Of a stretch of DNA of 64,000 nucleotides, positions 1-8,056 are shown in pieces. The stretch spans positions 3,348,001 to 3,412,000 of the forward strand of contig NZ_CP060711.1 of assembly GCF_014395425.1 (NCBI RefSeq). Direction: 5' to 3'. Numbering within the stretch: the stretch's first letter is position 1; the number at the start of each line of letters is the position of its first letter. The notes under the pieces were generated by a model that saw only the letters and a list, made by a program, of their open reading frames with translations, was not told the DNA's origin and ran no database searches. Made by a program: the position numbers and the translations under genes. Source of the stretch: Thermomonas brevis. GTDB lineage: Bacteria > Pseudomonadota > Gammaproteobacteria > Xanthomonadales > Xanthomonadaceae.

Positions 1-203
1 TGCTCCATCGCGATCGCCGGCCGCCAGCCGGCCTCGATCTTCCCGCGCAGCAGCGCCGCGCGCGCGGCGTGGCCGGCGGCGCTGTCGTGCACTTCGCCCA
101 GCAAAAGCACCGGCTCCGATGCGGGCGGCGCCGGCGGCGCGTGCCGGCAGGCGGCCAGCGCGACGGCGAAGACAAAAGGCAGCAACAGGAGGTGAGGGCG
201 CAT
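1..203 (-). CDS. ChaN-family (haem-binding uptake/Tiki fold) lipoprotein, 3' part outside window
   Basis: The frame starts at an ATG read on the minus strand at 203 and runs off the left edge, so only about 67 residues are visible. It begins with a hydrophobic signal peptide and a lipobox ending LAAC, so it should be a lipidated outer- or inner-membrane protein. The next recognisable motif, LLLGEVHDSAAGH, followed by AIAMEQ, is typical of the ChaN/Cofac_haem_bdg family, whose members bind haem or act as Tiki-like hydrolases. The family call rests on this N-terminal motif only. It is divergent from icmF, with about 80 bases between the two starts. Confidence 0.75.
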   Translation of the reverse strand, partial: MRPHLLLLPFVFAVALAACRHAPPAPPASEPVLLLGEVHDSAAGHAARAALLRGKIEAGWRPAIAME

Positions 204-247
204 GGGCGGCGGATACGGTGGCGTCCGGGCCATCCTAACCCGCGCGC

Positions 248-253
248 TACAAT
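248..253 (+). promoter_or_regulatory. possible -10 element of icmF
   Basis: TACAAT lies about 35 bases before the chosen icmF start, in the short gap between divergent genes. No convincing -35 hexamer is present 17 bases upstream, so this is a weak promoter call. Confidence 0.3.
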
Positions 254-286
254 CGGGGATTGCCATTCAACGTGTGGATGCAGTCC

Positions 287-3200
287 ATGAGCACCCCGGC
301 CGAAACCCTCCCGCAGCCGCAATCCGAAGCCACCCCGCTGCGCTTCGTCACCGCCGCCAGCCTGTTCGACGGCCACGACGCCGCGATCAACATCATGCGC
401 CGGCTGATCCAGTCGCAGGGCGCGGAGGTGATCCACCTCGGCCACAACCGCAGCGTCGAGGACGTGGTGCGCGCGGCCTTGCAGGAAGACGCCGACGCCA
501 TCGCGCTGTCGTCCTATCAGGGCGGCCACGTCGAATACCTGAAGTACATGGTGGACATGCTGAAGGAGCGCGATGCCGCCCATATCCGCGTGTTCGCCGG
601 CGGCGGCGGCACCATCACGCCGGAGGAAATCCGCGAGCTGGAGGCCTACGGCGTCGAACGCATCTACCACCCCAACGACGGTATGAAGATGGGACTGGTG
701 GAAATGATCGAGGACGTGGTGCGCCGCGCCGGAGCCGCGCGCCTGCCGGTCGACAAGCCGCACAAGGTCGGCTTCGACAACGAGATCGAGATCGGCCGGA
801 TGCTCTCGGCCATCGAAGAGTCCGCGCTGGACGAAAGCGAACTGGCGCGCCTGCGCAAGGAATGGGCGCTGGCCGGCGGCAAGACCCCGGTGGTCGGCAT
901 CACCGGCACCGGCGGCGCGGGCAAATCGTCGGTCACCGACGAACTGCTCAACCGCTTCCTCGCCAACTTCCCGGACATGCACGTCGCCGTGGTCAGCGTC
1001 GATCCCACCCGCCGCCGCACCGGTGGCGCGCTGCTGGGCGACCGTATCCGCATGAACTCGCTGCGCTCCTCGCGCGTGTTCATGCGTTCGATGGCGACCC
1101 GCCGCCAGCACATGGCGACCAATATCGTCTTGAAGGACTGCATCGCCTTCCTGAAATCGCTGGGCTATGACCTCGTGATCGTCGAGACCGCCGGCATCGG
1201 CCAGAGCGATTCGGAGATCGTCGATCTGGTCGATTTCCCGATGTACGTGATGACCAGCGATTTCGGCGCGCCCAGCCAGCTCGAAAAGATCGACATGCTG
1301 GACTACGCCGAACTCGTCGTGCTCAACAAGTTCGACAAGCGCGGCGCGGAGGATGCGCTGCGCGACGTGCGCAAGCAGTGGAAGCGCAACCGCGTGGCGT
1401 TCCAGACCAAGGACGAGGACGTGCCGGTCTATCCGACGATCGCCTCGCAGTTCAACGATCCTGGCCTGAACTGGATGTTCGCCAACCTGTGCCGCCTGCT
1501 GCGCGAGAAGCTGGCGCTGGATGCCGGCCGCTGGTCGCCGGCGATCAATACCGAACTGAAGGAACCGCGCGCCACCGTGCTGATTCCCGGCAACCGCGTG
1601 CGCTATCTCGCCGAGATCGCCGAGCAGGGGCGCGGCATCAATGCGCGCATCGAATCGCAGGCCGAGATCGCCGACCGCGCGCAGTCGCTGTGGGAGGCGC
1701 TCAAGGAACTGGGCGACGACAGGCTGCCGAACGCCCTCGACCTCTACGCTGCCGAAGCGCTGACCGAAGGCGACGACCGCAGCCTCAAGACCCTGCGCCA
1801 GCGCTACAACGACGCCATCCAGTCGCTTGATTCCGAAGCCCTGCGCCTGCTGCGCGAGTGGCCCGCCCGCCTGAAATCCATCGTCGAGCCGGTCAACGAA
1901 TACCAGGTGCGCGACAAGACCATCCGCGTCGAAAACTACCGCGAATCCCTCAGTCACCAACAGATCCCGAAGATCGCCGCCCCCACCTACAAGAGCTGGG
2001 GCGAACTGCTGGTGTTCCTGCAAAAGGAAAACCTGCCCGGCGCATACCCCTACACCGGCGGCGTCTATCCCTACCGCCGCACCGGCGAGGATCCGATCCG
2101 CATGTTCGCGGGCGAGGGCACCCCGGAGCGCACCAACCGCCGCTTCCACTACCTCAGCGTCGGCCAGCCTGCCGCGCGCCTGTCCACCGCCTTCGACAGC
2201 GTGACCCTGTACGGTGAAGACCCCGCGCCGCGCCCGGACATCTACGGCAAGATCGGCAACTCCGGCGTCAACATCCCCACGCTGGACGACATGAAGAAGC
2301 TGTACTCCGGCTTCGACCTGTGCGCGCCGACCACCAGCGTGTCGATGACCATCAACGGCCCCGCGCCGATTATCCTGGCGATGTTCATGAACACCGCCAT
2401 CGACCAGCAGGTAGAGAAATACCTGAAGGCCGACACGGCGCGCTGGGCGGATGCGCAAAAGAAAATCGACAAGCTGTTCGAGGGCAAGGCGCGCCCGCGC
2501 TACGAAGGCGACCTGCCGCAGGGCAACGACGGCCTCGGCCTCGGCCTGCTGGGCGTCTCCGGCGATCAGGTGGTCGATGCCGACACCTACGCTCGCATCA
2601 AGACCGACACGCTCAAGACCGTGCGTGGCACCGTGCAGGCCGACATCCTGAAAGAGGATCAGGCGCAGAACACCTGCATCTTCAGCACCGAATTCGCCCT
2701 GCGCATGATGGGCGACATCCAGCAGTACTTCGTAGACAACGCCGTCCGCAATTTCTATTCGGTGTCGATCTCCGGCTACCACATCGCCGAAGCCGGCGCG
2801 AACCCGATCAGCCAGCTCGCCTTCACCCTGAGCAACGGCTTCACCATCGTCGAGTACTACTTGGCGCGCGGCATGAAGATCGACGACTTCGCGCCCAACC
2901 TGTCGTTCTTCTTCAGCAACGGCATGGATCCGGAATACACCGTCATCGGCCGCGTCGCCCGCCGCATCTGGGCCCGCGCCATGCGCGAACGCTACGGCGC
3001 GTCCGCGCGCAGCCAGATGATGAAGTACCACATCCAGACCAGCGGGCGCTCATTGCACGCGCAGGAAATCCAGTTCAACGACATCCGCACCACCTTGCAG
3101 GCGCTGTACGCCCTGTTCGACAACTGCAACAGCCTGCACACCAACGCCTACGACGAAGCCATCACCACGCCCACCGAAGAAAGCGTGCGCCGCGCCGTCG

Positions 3201-3727
3201 CCATCCAGATGATCATCAACAAGGAACTGGGTCTGAACTTCTGCGAGAACCCGTGGCAGGGCAGCTTCATCGTGGACAAGCTCACCGACATCGTGGAAGA
3301 GGCGGTCTACAAGGAGTTCGAGGCCATCAGCGAACGCGGCGGCGTGCTGGGCGCGATGGACACCATGTACCAGCGCGGCAAGATTCAGGAAGAAAGCCTG
3401 TACTACGAGCACAAGAAGCACGATGGCAGCTTGCCGCTGGTGGGCGTCAACACCTTCCTGCCCAAGGAACACGGCGGCGACATCGTCACCGAGATCGAGC
3501 TGATCCGTTCCACGGAAGAGGAGAAGGGGCAGCAGATCGCGAACGTGGCGGGGTATCAGGGCAACCGGAACGGGTATGCGGCCGAGGGCTTGCGTGTGCT
3601 ACAGGCCACCGCCCGCGAGCGGCGGAATGTGTTTGAATCGCTGATGGAAGCGGTGAAGACGCATTCGCTGGGGCAGATCAGCCATGCGTTGTATGAGGTG
3701 GGCGGGGAGTATCGGAGGAATATGTGA
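287..3727 (+). CDS. icmF: fused isobutyryl-CoA mutase IcmF
   Basis: About 1146 residues, the normal size for the fused adenosylcobalamin mutase that interconverts isobutyryl-CoA and n-butyryl-CoA. In order: a B12-binding domain with the cobalt-ligand histidine in FDGHDAAIN (H30), a MeaI-type G-protein chaperone domain with P-loop GTGGAGKSS near residues 206-214, and a C-terminal mutase TIM barrel. Two specificity positions favour isobutyryl-CoA over methylmalonyl-CoA: Phe in RMFAGEG (about 607, Tyr in methylmalonyl-CoA mutases) and Gln in DQAQNTC (about 794, Arg in methylmalonyl-CoA mutases). Start alternatives are ATG at 278 and 287; 287 (MSTPAE) was chosen because the reading before it looks non-conserved. 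No cobalamin riboswitch fits in the 80-base leader. Confidence 0.93.
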   Translation: MSTPAETLPQPQSEATPLRFVTAASLFDGHDAAINIMRRLIQSQGAEVIHLGHNRSVEDVVRAALQEDADAIALSSYQGGHVEYLKYMVDMLKERDAAHIRVFAGGGGTITPEEIRELEAYGVERIYHPNDGMKMGLVEMIEDVVRRAGAARLPVDKPHKVGFDNEIEIGRMLSAIEESALDESELARLRKEWALAGGKTPVVGITGTGGAGKSSVTDELLNRFLANFPDMHVAVVSVDPTRRRTGGALLGDRIRMNSLRSSRVFMRSMATRRQHMATNIVLKDCIAFLKSLGYDLVIVETAGIGQSDSEIVDLVDFPMYVMTSDFGAPSQLEKIDMLDYAELVVLNKFDKRGAEDALRDVRKQWKRNRVAFQTKDEDVPVYPTIASQFNDPGLNWMFANLCRLLREKLALDAGRWSPAINTELKEPRATVLIPGNRVRYLAEIAEQGRGINARIESQAEIADRAQSLWEALKELGDDRLPNALDLYAAEALTEGDDRSLKTLRQRYNDAIQSLDSEALRLLREWPARLKSIVEPVNEYQVRDKTIRVENYRESLSHQQIPKIAAPTYKSWGELLVFLQKENLPGAYPYTGGVYPYRRTGEDPIRMFAGEGTPERTNRRFHYLSVGQPAARLSTAFDSVTLYGEDPAPRPDIYGKIGNSGVNIPTLDDMKKLYSGFDLCAPTTSVSMTINGPAPIILAMFMNTAIDQQVEKYLKADTARWADAQKKIDKLFEGKARPRYEGDLPQGNDGLGLGLLGVSGDQVVDADTYARIKTDTLKTVRGTVQADILKEDQAQNTCIFSTEFALRMMGDIQQYFVDNAVRNFYSVSISGYHIAEAGANPISQLAFTLSNGFTIVEYYLARGMKIDDFAPNLSFFFSNGMDPEYTVIGRVARRIWARAMRERYGASARSQMMKYHIQTSGRSLHAQEIQFNDIRTTLQALYALFDNCNSLHTNAYDEAITTPTEESVRRAVAIQMIINKELGLNFCENPWQGSFIVDKLTDIVEEAVYKEFEAISERGGVLGAMDTMYQRGKIQEESLYYEHKKHDGSLPLVGVNTFLPKEHGGDIVTEIELIRSTEEEKGQQIANVAGYQGNRNGYAAEGLRVLQATARERRNVFESLMEAVKTHSLGQISHALYEVGGEYRRNM

Positions 3728-3753
3728 GGCCGACCGAATAGGGGGGGTGGTCT

Positions 3754-4869
3754 TTGTCCGGAAATCGAAGTCAGAATCCTAAAAATCGATGGCGCCAGAT
3801 TGCATTGTCCGAAAAGCGTGGGGTCAAGCGCAATGCGCGAAAGGGGCGTCGCTACTACGCGGAAAAATGGTTAGAGCACCAGCCCAGGAAGAATCCGAAG
3901 TTTCATGTCAAAGGGAAGTCAAGAGGCAAGAAAGTAATTGAGTTCCCAGATTCGCTAACGATTGAATCCGAGCAGGACGTAAATGTAGTTGTCTCACTGC
4001 TTGGCTCAATTCGTGAAGCTGCTTTAAAAGGGCATTTCAAGAGAATTGTGCTTGATCATTCTGGGGTTCGAGTAATGTCTCCAGAAGTCGCTCTCATGCT
4101 GGTTGCTGAAATACAGAGGTGCGAGGCCTATTGTGGAACTCGCACCGTGATAACTGGGACACATCCTAGAGAGCATGCGGTCACGGAACTTTTGTCTGAG
4201 ATTGGGTTCTATGAGGCACTGTCTATCAAGGAGCCCGTCTTACCTAAAGCCTATCAGTCAAGAACTTACGTGCAGGTTGAGCGTCGGAACAAGACGCTTC
4301 CTAAGGTCGTTGACTCGCTGCTTGAGTGTTTTGCAAAGGTATTTGAGTTTGATGATGCTGACCGGAAGCGACTTCACGTTGCCCTAATTGAGTGTATGGA
4401 TAATGTTTTCGAGCATGCCTACGACCCCAAGTCGCACCTGCCTCACCTTTACAAGGAGTGGTGGCTGATTGGGTATGCGGATCACCAGCAATCGGCAATT
4501 GGGTTTGCTTTTTATGATCAGGGTGCTGGAATTCCAGCGACGATACGAAAAAAGAAGTCTGAGCGGGTTCTTCAGAAGCTGGTTGGATGGTCGGATGGTC
4601 AGTGGATTGATAGAGCGGTAAGGCGTCCCATATCGAGACACAATTCCAAACGCAGAGGTCATGGTCTGGATAAGCTTAAGAGGTTTCTAGACTCCTTGGG
4701 TGTTGAAGGCTCGTTAAGGGTTATTGCGAACAAGGGTGATGTTGAATTTTCCACGAGTGGCGGAAATGCTAAAGTGGATACCATCGAAGGTGGGTTAAAT
4801 GGATCTCTCATCGTATGGACACTGCGTGGCATTAAGACAGAGCCCGTTAGTGAACGATCAAGTAGCTGA
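3754..4869 (+). CDS. STAS-like/GHKL ATPase protein, first gene of a low-GC trio
   Basis: A 371-residue protein from a TTG start; no ATG near the beginning fits. The first 60 residues are very rich in Lys/Arg. Residues about 62-165 read like a STAS-type alpha/beta domain (KKVIEFP, RIVLDHSGVRVMSPEVALML). Residues about 180-350 hold the three GHKL/HATPase boxes: N box ECMDNVFEHA, G1 DQGAGIP and G2 RRGHGLDKL, so ATP binding is expected. The architecture recalls the partner-switching anti-sigma kinases and their STAS partners. Base composition is near 50% GC, far below icmF, and A/T-ending codons are common, so transfer is likely. It is followed after 7 bases by a STAS-like gene and then a membrane protein. 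The target is unknown. Confidence 0.75.
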   Translation: MSGNRSQNPKNRWRQIALSEKRGVKRNARKGRRYYAEKWLEHQPRKNPKFHVKGKSRGKKVIEFPDSLTIESEQDVNVVVSLLGSIREAALKGHFKRIVLDHSGVRVMSPEVALMLVAEIQRCEAYCGTRTVITGTHPREHAVTELLSEIGFYEALSIKEPVLPKAYQSRTYVQVERRNKTLPKVVDSLLECFAKVFEFDDADRKRLHVALIECMDNVFEHAYDPKSHLPHLYKEWWLIGYADHQQSAIGFAFYDQGAGIPATIRKKKSERVLQKLVGWSDGQWIDRAVRRPISRHNSKRRGHGLDKLKRFLDSLGVEGSLRVIANKGDVEFSTSGGNAKVDTIEGGLNGSLIVWTLRGIKTEPVSERSSS

Positions 4870-4876
4870 GGCTGAT

Positions 4877-5209
4877 ATGCCAAGAGAATTCGTATATTCC
4901 GTGGCTAAGAGCTATACGAGATTCCCGGGCGGGAGGCGGCGCAAACATGGCGAGCATTCCGGGGAGGAATTTCGCGAAAGCGTGGTCTTGCCATTGTTGG
5001 CCCAATACGATCTCATTACGTTTGACCTGACTGGAAGTGCGGGCTACAGCTCGGGCTTTTTGGATGAGGCGTTCGGGGAGCTTGGTTCGATTTTAGGTTT
5101 TAAGGAAGCTCGGCGCAGAATCAAAATCGTTGCTGATGACGATCCTGATGCGGTCGAAACTGCTTGGCAGCGAATAAGAGATGCTGCTAGTGAAAAGAGA
5201 GGTCACTAA
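4877..5209 (+). CDS. DUF4325-type STAS-like protein
   Basis: 110 residues from ATG at 4877, with GAGG five bases upstream; the stop of the GHKL gene lies 7 bases before it, so the two are probably co-translated. The stretch RESVVLPLLAQYDLITFDLTG followed by SSGFLDEAFGELG matches the STAS-like DUF4325 pattern, where a beta-strand ending in Asp is followed by a small-residue turn and an FLDE helix. Members are often beside GHKL ATPases. A role as phospho-switch partner or antagonist of the upstream ATPase is inference. Composition is low-GC like its neighbours. Confidence 0.7.
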   Translation: MPREFVYSVAKSYTRFPGGRRRKHGEHSGEEFRESVVLPLLAQYDLITFDLTGSAGYSSGFLDEAFGELGSILGFKEARRRIKIVADDDPDAVETAWQRIRDAASEKRGH

Positions 5210-5211
5210 TT

Positions 5212-5697
5212 GTGGGGGCGTCGCAGGGGGCGGCGGCCGGAGCGCCTTGGTGGTTGACGATATGTCTTCCGATTTTAACGGCGGTGATAGCTCACCACCT
5301 TACATTGCATCGCGAGAGGCAAAAGAGTGGGCGCGATTGGCAGCAGCGCTGGCTTGACGATGCGAAGAAGCTTATATCGAAAATTTCAGACAGCGCCGTT
5401 TCCCATTATGTTGATTCAGGAGCCATAGTTAAGACTCCTGTTTCTGCGAGCTTGATTATTAGTGATATCAAGAGGCTCGGGGGGCTGTTGCGGGAGGCGT
5501 CATGCTTAGATCCAAGCCATGCGAAATTGACTTTTGATGCGCTGGCTGCATTCAATGATTCAATTACTGCTCCGGATGATTTCCAGGATGCTTCACGTCA
5601 GGTTCGGGATCCAAATGACGGGCTTTGCACACGGATCCAGGAGTGCGAGCAAGCTCTCTTGGTTGTGATTCAGAAGCCGAGGAAAAAACGCGACTGA
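5212..5697 (+). CDS. one-TM protein of unknown function, third gene of the low-GC trio
   Basis: 161 residues from GTG at 5212; GAGAGG precedes it and overlaps the end of the previous gene, so translation is likely coupled. One N-terminal membrane span (WWLTICLPILTAVIAHHLTL, residues about 13-32) is followed by a basic stretch and a helical cytoplasmic domain of about 125 residues ending in a KPRKKRD tail. No known family was recognised. Position and spacing suggest it works with the GHKL and STAS-like proteins, perhaps as a membrane-bound output, but nothing in the sequence shows the activity. Confidence 0.6.
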   Translation: MGASQGAAAGAPWWLTICLPILTAVIAHHLTLHRERQKSGRDWQQRWLDDAKKLISKISDSAVSHYVDSGAIVKTPVSASLIISDIKRLGGLLREASCLDPSHAKLTFDALAAFNDSITAPDDFQDASRQVRDPNDGLCTRIQECEQALLVVIQKPRKKRD

Positions 5698-5708
5698 GCC
5701 GGGGGAAC

Positions 5709-5744
5709 GTGTCGGGGAACGGGGTCAGAAAAAGGTGTCAGGGG
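5709..5744. repeat. REP-like repeat fragment
   Basis: A GGGGTCAG-containing stretch flanked by two GTGTC motifs (GTGTCGGGGAACGGGGTCAG, then AAAAAGGTGTCAGGGG). It resembles the core of the RAYT-flanking repeats at 6594 and 7065 and a GACACCGTTTC pair at 13744-13768, so it may be a decayed member of the same repeat family at the left edge of the lipoprotein gene. Confidence 0.4.
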
Positions 5745-5775
5745 CAGTTGCTGCGAGAACATTTTCGGGGGTTAA

Positions 5776-6552
5776 ATGCTCAAGTTTTATATTCGCCGCA
5801 TGCTAATTCTCGCCATCATGGCTTTCGCCTTCGCAGGCTGTAAGCCTGCGCCGGTCACGTTGCAAGGATCTGCATTCATCGTCACAGAGGGTGGCGTCAA
5901 CTACAAACTTGGCCTCGTTGAGGTGCGTGCATTCAATAGCACGGCCGCGCTTCCGGCGTTGGCTCAATCCGAACATGCGCTCAACGAAAAGTCGAAGAAA
6001 TTGTCGGAGGCTATTGCTCAAGCCGCTCGCCGTGAAAAAGAGATCAACGATGAGATCAATCCACTTAAGGCTGCGCTAAAGAAAGCGGAGTTTGATCCTT
6101 CTTTTGTGGGCTCATCAAGTGGCAGGTTGCAAGAATTACTTAGGCATGCAGAGCTCCTGTCTCAAGAATTGCTAAATGAGAGGCTTCTCGAACTTCTAAG
6201 GAAGCAGGCTGGGGAGGGGACGGGTAAAAAAATCATCCACTGTATGGAGCTGGCAGAGTTGCTATCAGCTAGTGGCATCCTCAAGACCTTGCCTCAGCCA
6301 GTCTCCATTGCCAAGACTGATGCGGATGGCCGTTTCCAAATGACACTTGAGCAAGGAGATTATGTCATTGCTGCCCTTGCACGACGGCAGGTTGCTAGTG
6401 GTCATGGCGAGAGATATGCGTGGTTTATCCCACTGCATGTCCAATCAGACACGCCTGCTTCCGCACTAATGCTGAGCAACGATAATCTTGCAGCATCTGG
6501 TACCAAAGCGAGCCTCATACAGATCGGACGGCTCCCGGCAGAGTGCGATTAA
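5776..6552 (+). CDS. predicted lipoprotein with coiled coil, unknown function
   Basis: 258 residues from ATG at 5776 (or 250 from ATG at 5800). A signal peptide ends in a lipobox FAGC at about residue 22, so the mature protein is lipidated. Residues about 60-150 are charged and helical (EKSKKLSEAIAQAARREK and following), consistent with a coiled coil. The C-terminal part contains TDADGRFQMTLEQGDYVIAA, a pattern typical of small carboxypeptidase-regulatory-like beta-sandwich domains. Composition is low-GC like the three genes before it. No enzyme motif is visible and no family was recognised. Confidence 0.65.
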   Translation: MLKFYIRRMLILAIMAFAFAGCKPAPVTLQGSAFIVTEGGVNYKLGLVEVRAFNSTAALPALAQSEHALNEKSKKLSEAIAQAARREKEINDEINPLKAALKKAEFDPSFVGSSSGRLQELLRHAELLSQELLNERLLELLRKQAGEGTGKKIIHCMELAELLSASGILKTLPQPVSIAKTDADGRFQMTLEQGDYVIAALARRQVASGHGERYAWFIPLHVQSDTPASALMLSNDNLAASGTKASLIQIGRLPAECD

Positions 6553-6593
6553 GAAAACAAGAGTTAGAAGAAGACACGAAAACAGGGGTCAGG

Positions 6594-6618
6594 AAAACAG
6601 GGGTCAGAGTCGACTTTC
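6594..6618 (+). repeat. left terminal repeat of the RAYT region
   Basis: A 25-base repeat with core CAGGGGTCAGAGTCGACTTT. Its reverse complement recurs at 7916-7940 with two changes and at 7956-7980, and a direct copy is at 7065-7089. The preceding 15 bases, GAAAACAGGGGTCAG, are a second partial copy. This arrangement is typical of REP sequences mobilised by RAYT transposases. Confidence 0.8.
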
Positions 6619-7065
6619 TCAGGGTTTGCCAAGACTGAGCTGGGTCTGCTCTGGGAATGGGCGCTGCTCCACCTTGGCTTTCCTTGGTCGACCAATCTTC
6701 TGCGGCCCAACGCTCCGCCCAAGTTGCTCCTCAATGGCCTGCCGGAAGCGCTCGCTTCCGTAGACGTGCTGGCGTTGCAGATAGAGGCGGATGGCGTCGA
6801 CATCGTCCGGGTTGACGGCCGCCATGACCATGTCGCGATACAGGTGTTGGCACGTTGCGGGATCGTCGGATAATGCCAAGTAGGCGGAATGCGGATGCAC
6901 CAACGGATCGGCGTCACCGAAGGCCAGCGCGTGATGGCTGGACCAGCGGTATTCGCGCGGATCGGCGACCATTGCGGCGCGCAGGGGGTTGAGCTCGATA
7001 TAGCGATGGCAGTGCATGAGGTAGTCGCCATCGCCGACCAAGCTGGCCTTGTAACGGCCTTCCAA
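6619..7065 (-). pseudogene. truncated copy of the RAYT transposase
   Basis: The minus-strand frame encodes 148 residues that match the C-terminal part of the adjacent full transposase from EGRYKASLVGDGDYL onward, including the catalytic-Tyr region RYIELNPLRAAM, but lacks the HUH half. Only a TTG start is available. The copy stops abruptly at a 25-base repeat (7065-7089) where the intact gene continues. The two copies are offset by 471 bases and differ at many sites (for example VDQGKP versus IGRPRKAEE surroundings), so this is not a very recent duplication. Confidence 0.8.
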
Positions 7066-7089
7066 AAACAGGGGTCAGAGTCGGCTTTC
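7065..7089 (+). repeat. internal copy of the RAYT terminal repeat
   Basis: Direct copy of the 6594-6618 repeat with one base changed (AGTCGGCTT for AGTCGACTT). It sits at the break point of the truncated transposase and just after the stop codon of the full one, so it marks a recombination or insertion junction. Confidence 0.8.
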
Positions 7090-7830
7090 TCAGGGTTTGC
7101 CAAGACTGAGCTGAGTCTGCTCTAAGGATGGGCGCTGATCCTCCTCGGCTTTCCTTGGGCGCCCGATCTTCTGCGGCCCCACGCTCCGCCCGAGTTGCCT
7201 CTCGATGGCCTGCCGGAAGCGCTCGCTCCCATAGGCGTGCTGGCGTTGCAGATGGAGGCGGATGGCGTCGATATCGTCCGGGTTGACGGCGACCATGACC
7301 ATGTCGCGATACAGGCGTTGGCGCGTTGCGGGATCGTCGGACAATGCCAAGTAGGCGGAATGCGGGTGCACCAACGGATCGGCGTCACCGAAGGCCAGCG
7401 CGTGATGGCTGGACCAGCGGTATTCGCCCGGATCGGCGATCATTGCGGCGCGCAGGGGGTTGAGCTCGATATAGCGATGGCAGTGCATGAGGTAGTCGCC
7501 ATCCCCGACCAAGCTGGCCTTGTAACGGCCTTCCCACAGCGTGCCGCTGCGGTGATGCGTGTCGTTGATGTAGCGGACGTAGCGCCGGCCAAGCGATTGC
7601 AGCGTGCGCGACACGGCGTGCGGGTGCTGCGGGGTTAACAGCAGATGCACGTGGTTGGTCATGAGCACGTACGCATGCACCGCGCAGCCTTCGCTCAGAG
7701 CGGCTTCGCGTAGCAACGTGTGGTAGCAGAGGTGGTCCGCTTCGGTGAAAAAGCAGGGCTGGCGGTCGTTGCCGCGTTGAACGACATGGTGCGGGATGCC
7801 TGGAAGATCGATGCGGGGAGGGCGGGGCAT
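7090..7830 (-). CDS. REP-associated tyrosine transposase (RAYT, Y1/HUH family)
   Basis: 246 residues from ATG at 7830 (MPRPPRIDLPG). The Y1 fold is visible: the N-terminal strand HHVVQRGNDRQPCFF, the metal-binding HUH motif in MTNHVHLLL, and the catalytic-tyrosine helix HRYIELNPLRAAM. The C-terminal tail carries a basic RPRKAEEDQRPS segment. RAYTs act on single-stranded palindromic REP sequences and are usually domesticated, one per REP family. Repeats at 6594, 7065, 7916 and 7956 are its probable substrates. Higher GC than the genes at 3754-6552, so it may have a separate origin. Confidence 0.9.
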   Translation of the reverse strand: MPRPPRIDLPGIPHHVVQRGNDRQPCFFTEADHLCYHTLLREAALSEGCAVHAYVLMTNHVHLLLTPQHPHAVSRTLQSLGRRYVRYINDTHHRSGTLWEGRYKASLVGDGDYLMHCHRYIELNPLRAAMIADPGEYRWSSHHALAFGDADPLVHPHSAYLALSDDPATRQRLYRDMVMVAVNPDDIDAIRLHLQRQHAYGSERFRQAIERQLGRSVGPQKIGRPRKAEEDQRPSLEQTQLSLGKP

Positions 7831-7915
7831 TGGGCTGGCCTGCGCGATGGGACATCCGCAGGTTCGCGGCGAGGGCGTTTGGCGTCGATCAGGCAAAAGA
7901 GCTGATGGTCGTCGG

Positions 7916-7940
7916 GAAAGTCGACTCTGACCCCGCTTTT
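7916..7940 (-). repeat. right terminal inverted repeat of the RAYT region, inner copy
   Basis: GAAAGTCGACTCTGACCCCG followed by CTTTT; this is the inverse of the repeat at 6594-6618 with two changes. It lies just upstream of the transposase coding region. Confidence 0.8.
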
Positions 7941-7955
7941 GGACCCCGCTTTTGG

Positions 7956-7980
7956 GAAAGTCGGCTCTGACCCCGCTTTT
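7956..7980 (-). repeat. right terminal inverted repeat of the RAYT region, outer copy
   Basis: GAAAGTCGGCTCTGACCCCG followed by CTTTT, 40 bases after the inner copy. Between them is a partial third unit, GGACCCCGCTTTT. It marks the right boundary of the accessory island; normal high-GC sequence resumes beyond it. Confidence 0.8.
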
Positions 7981-8056
7981 GCGGGAATGTGACGGGATCG
8001 TCTCTCATGCGGGCGCATGCTGGACTGCCCGATTACCCTCGGTGACCATAGCCCGT

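Noticed and set aside
287..3727. methylmalonyl-CoA mutase as the product
   Set aside because: The fused P-loop domain order and the Phe/Gln residues point to IcmF.
6619..7065. Second functional RAYT transposase
   Set aside because: The HUH motif half is missing, and there is no ATG; it is a truncated copy.
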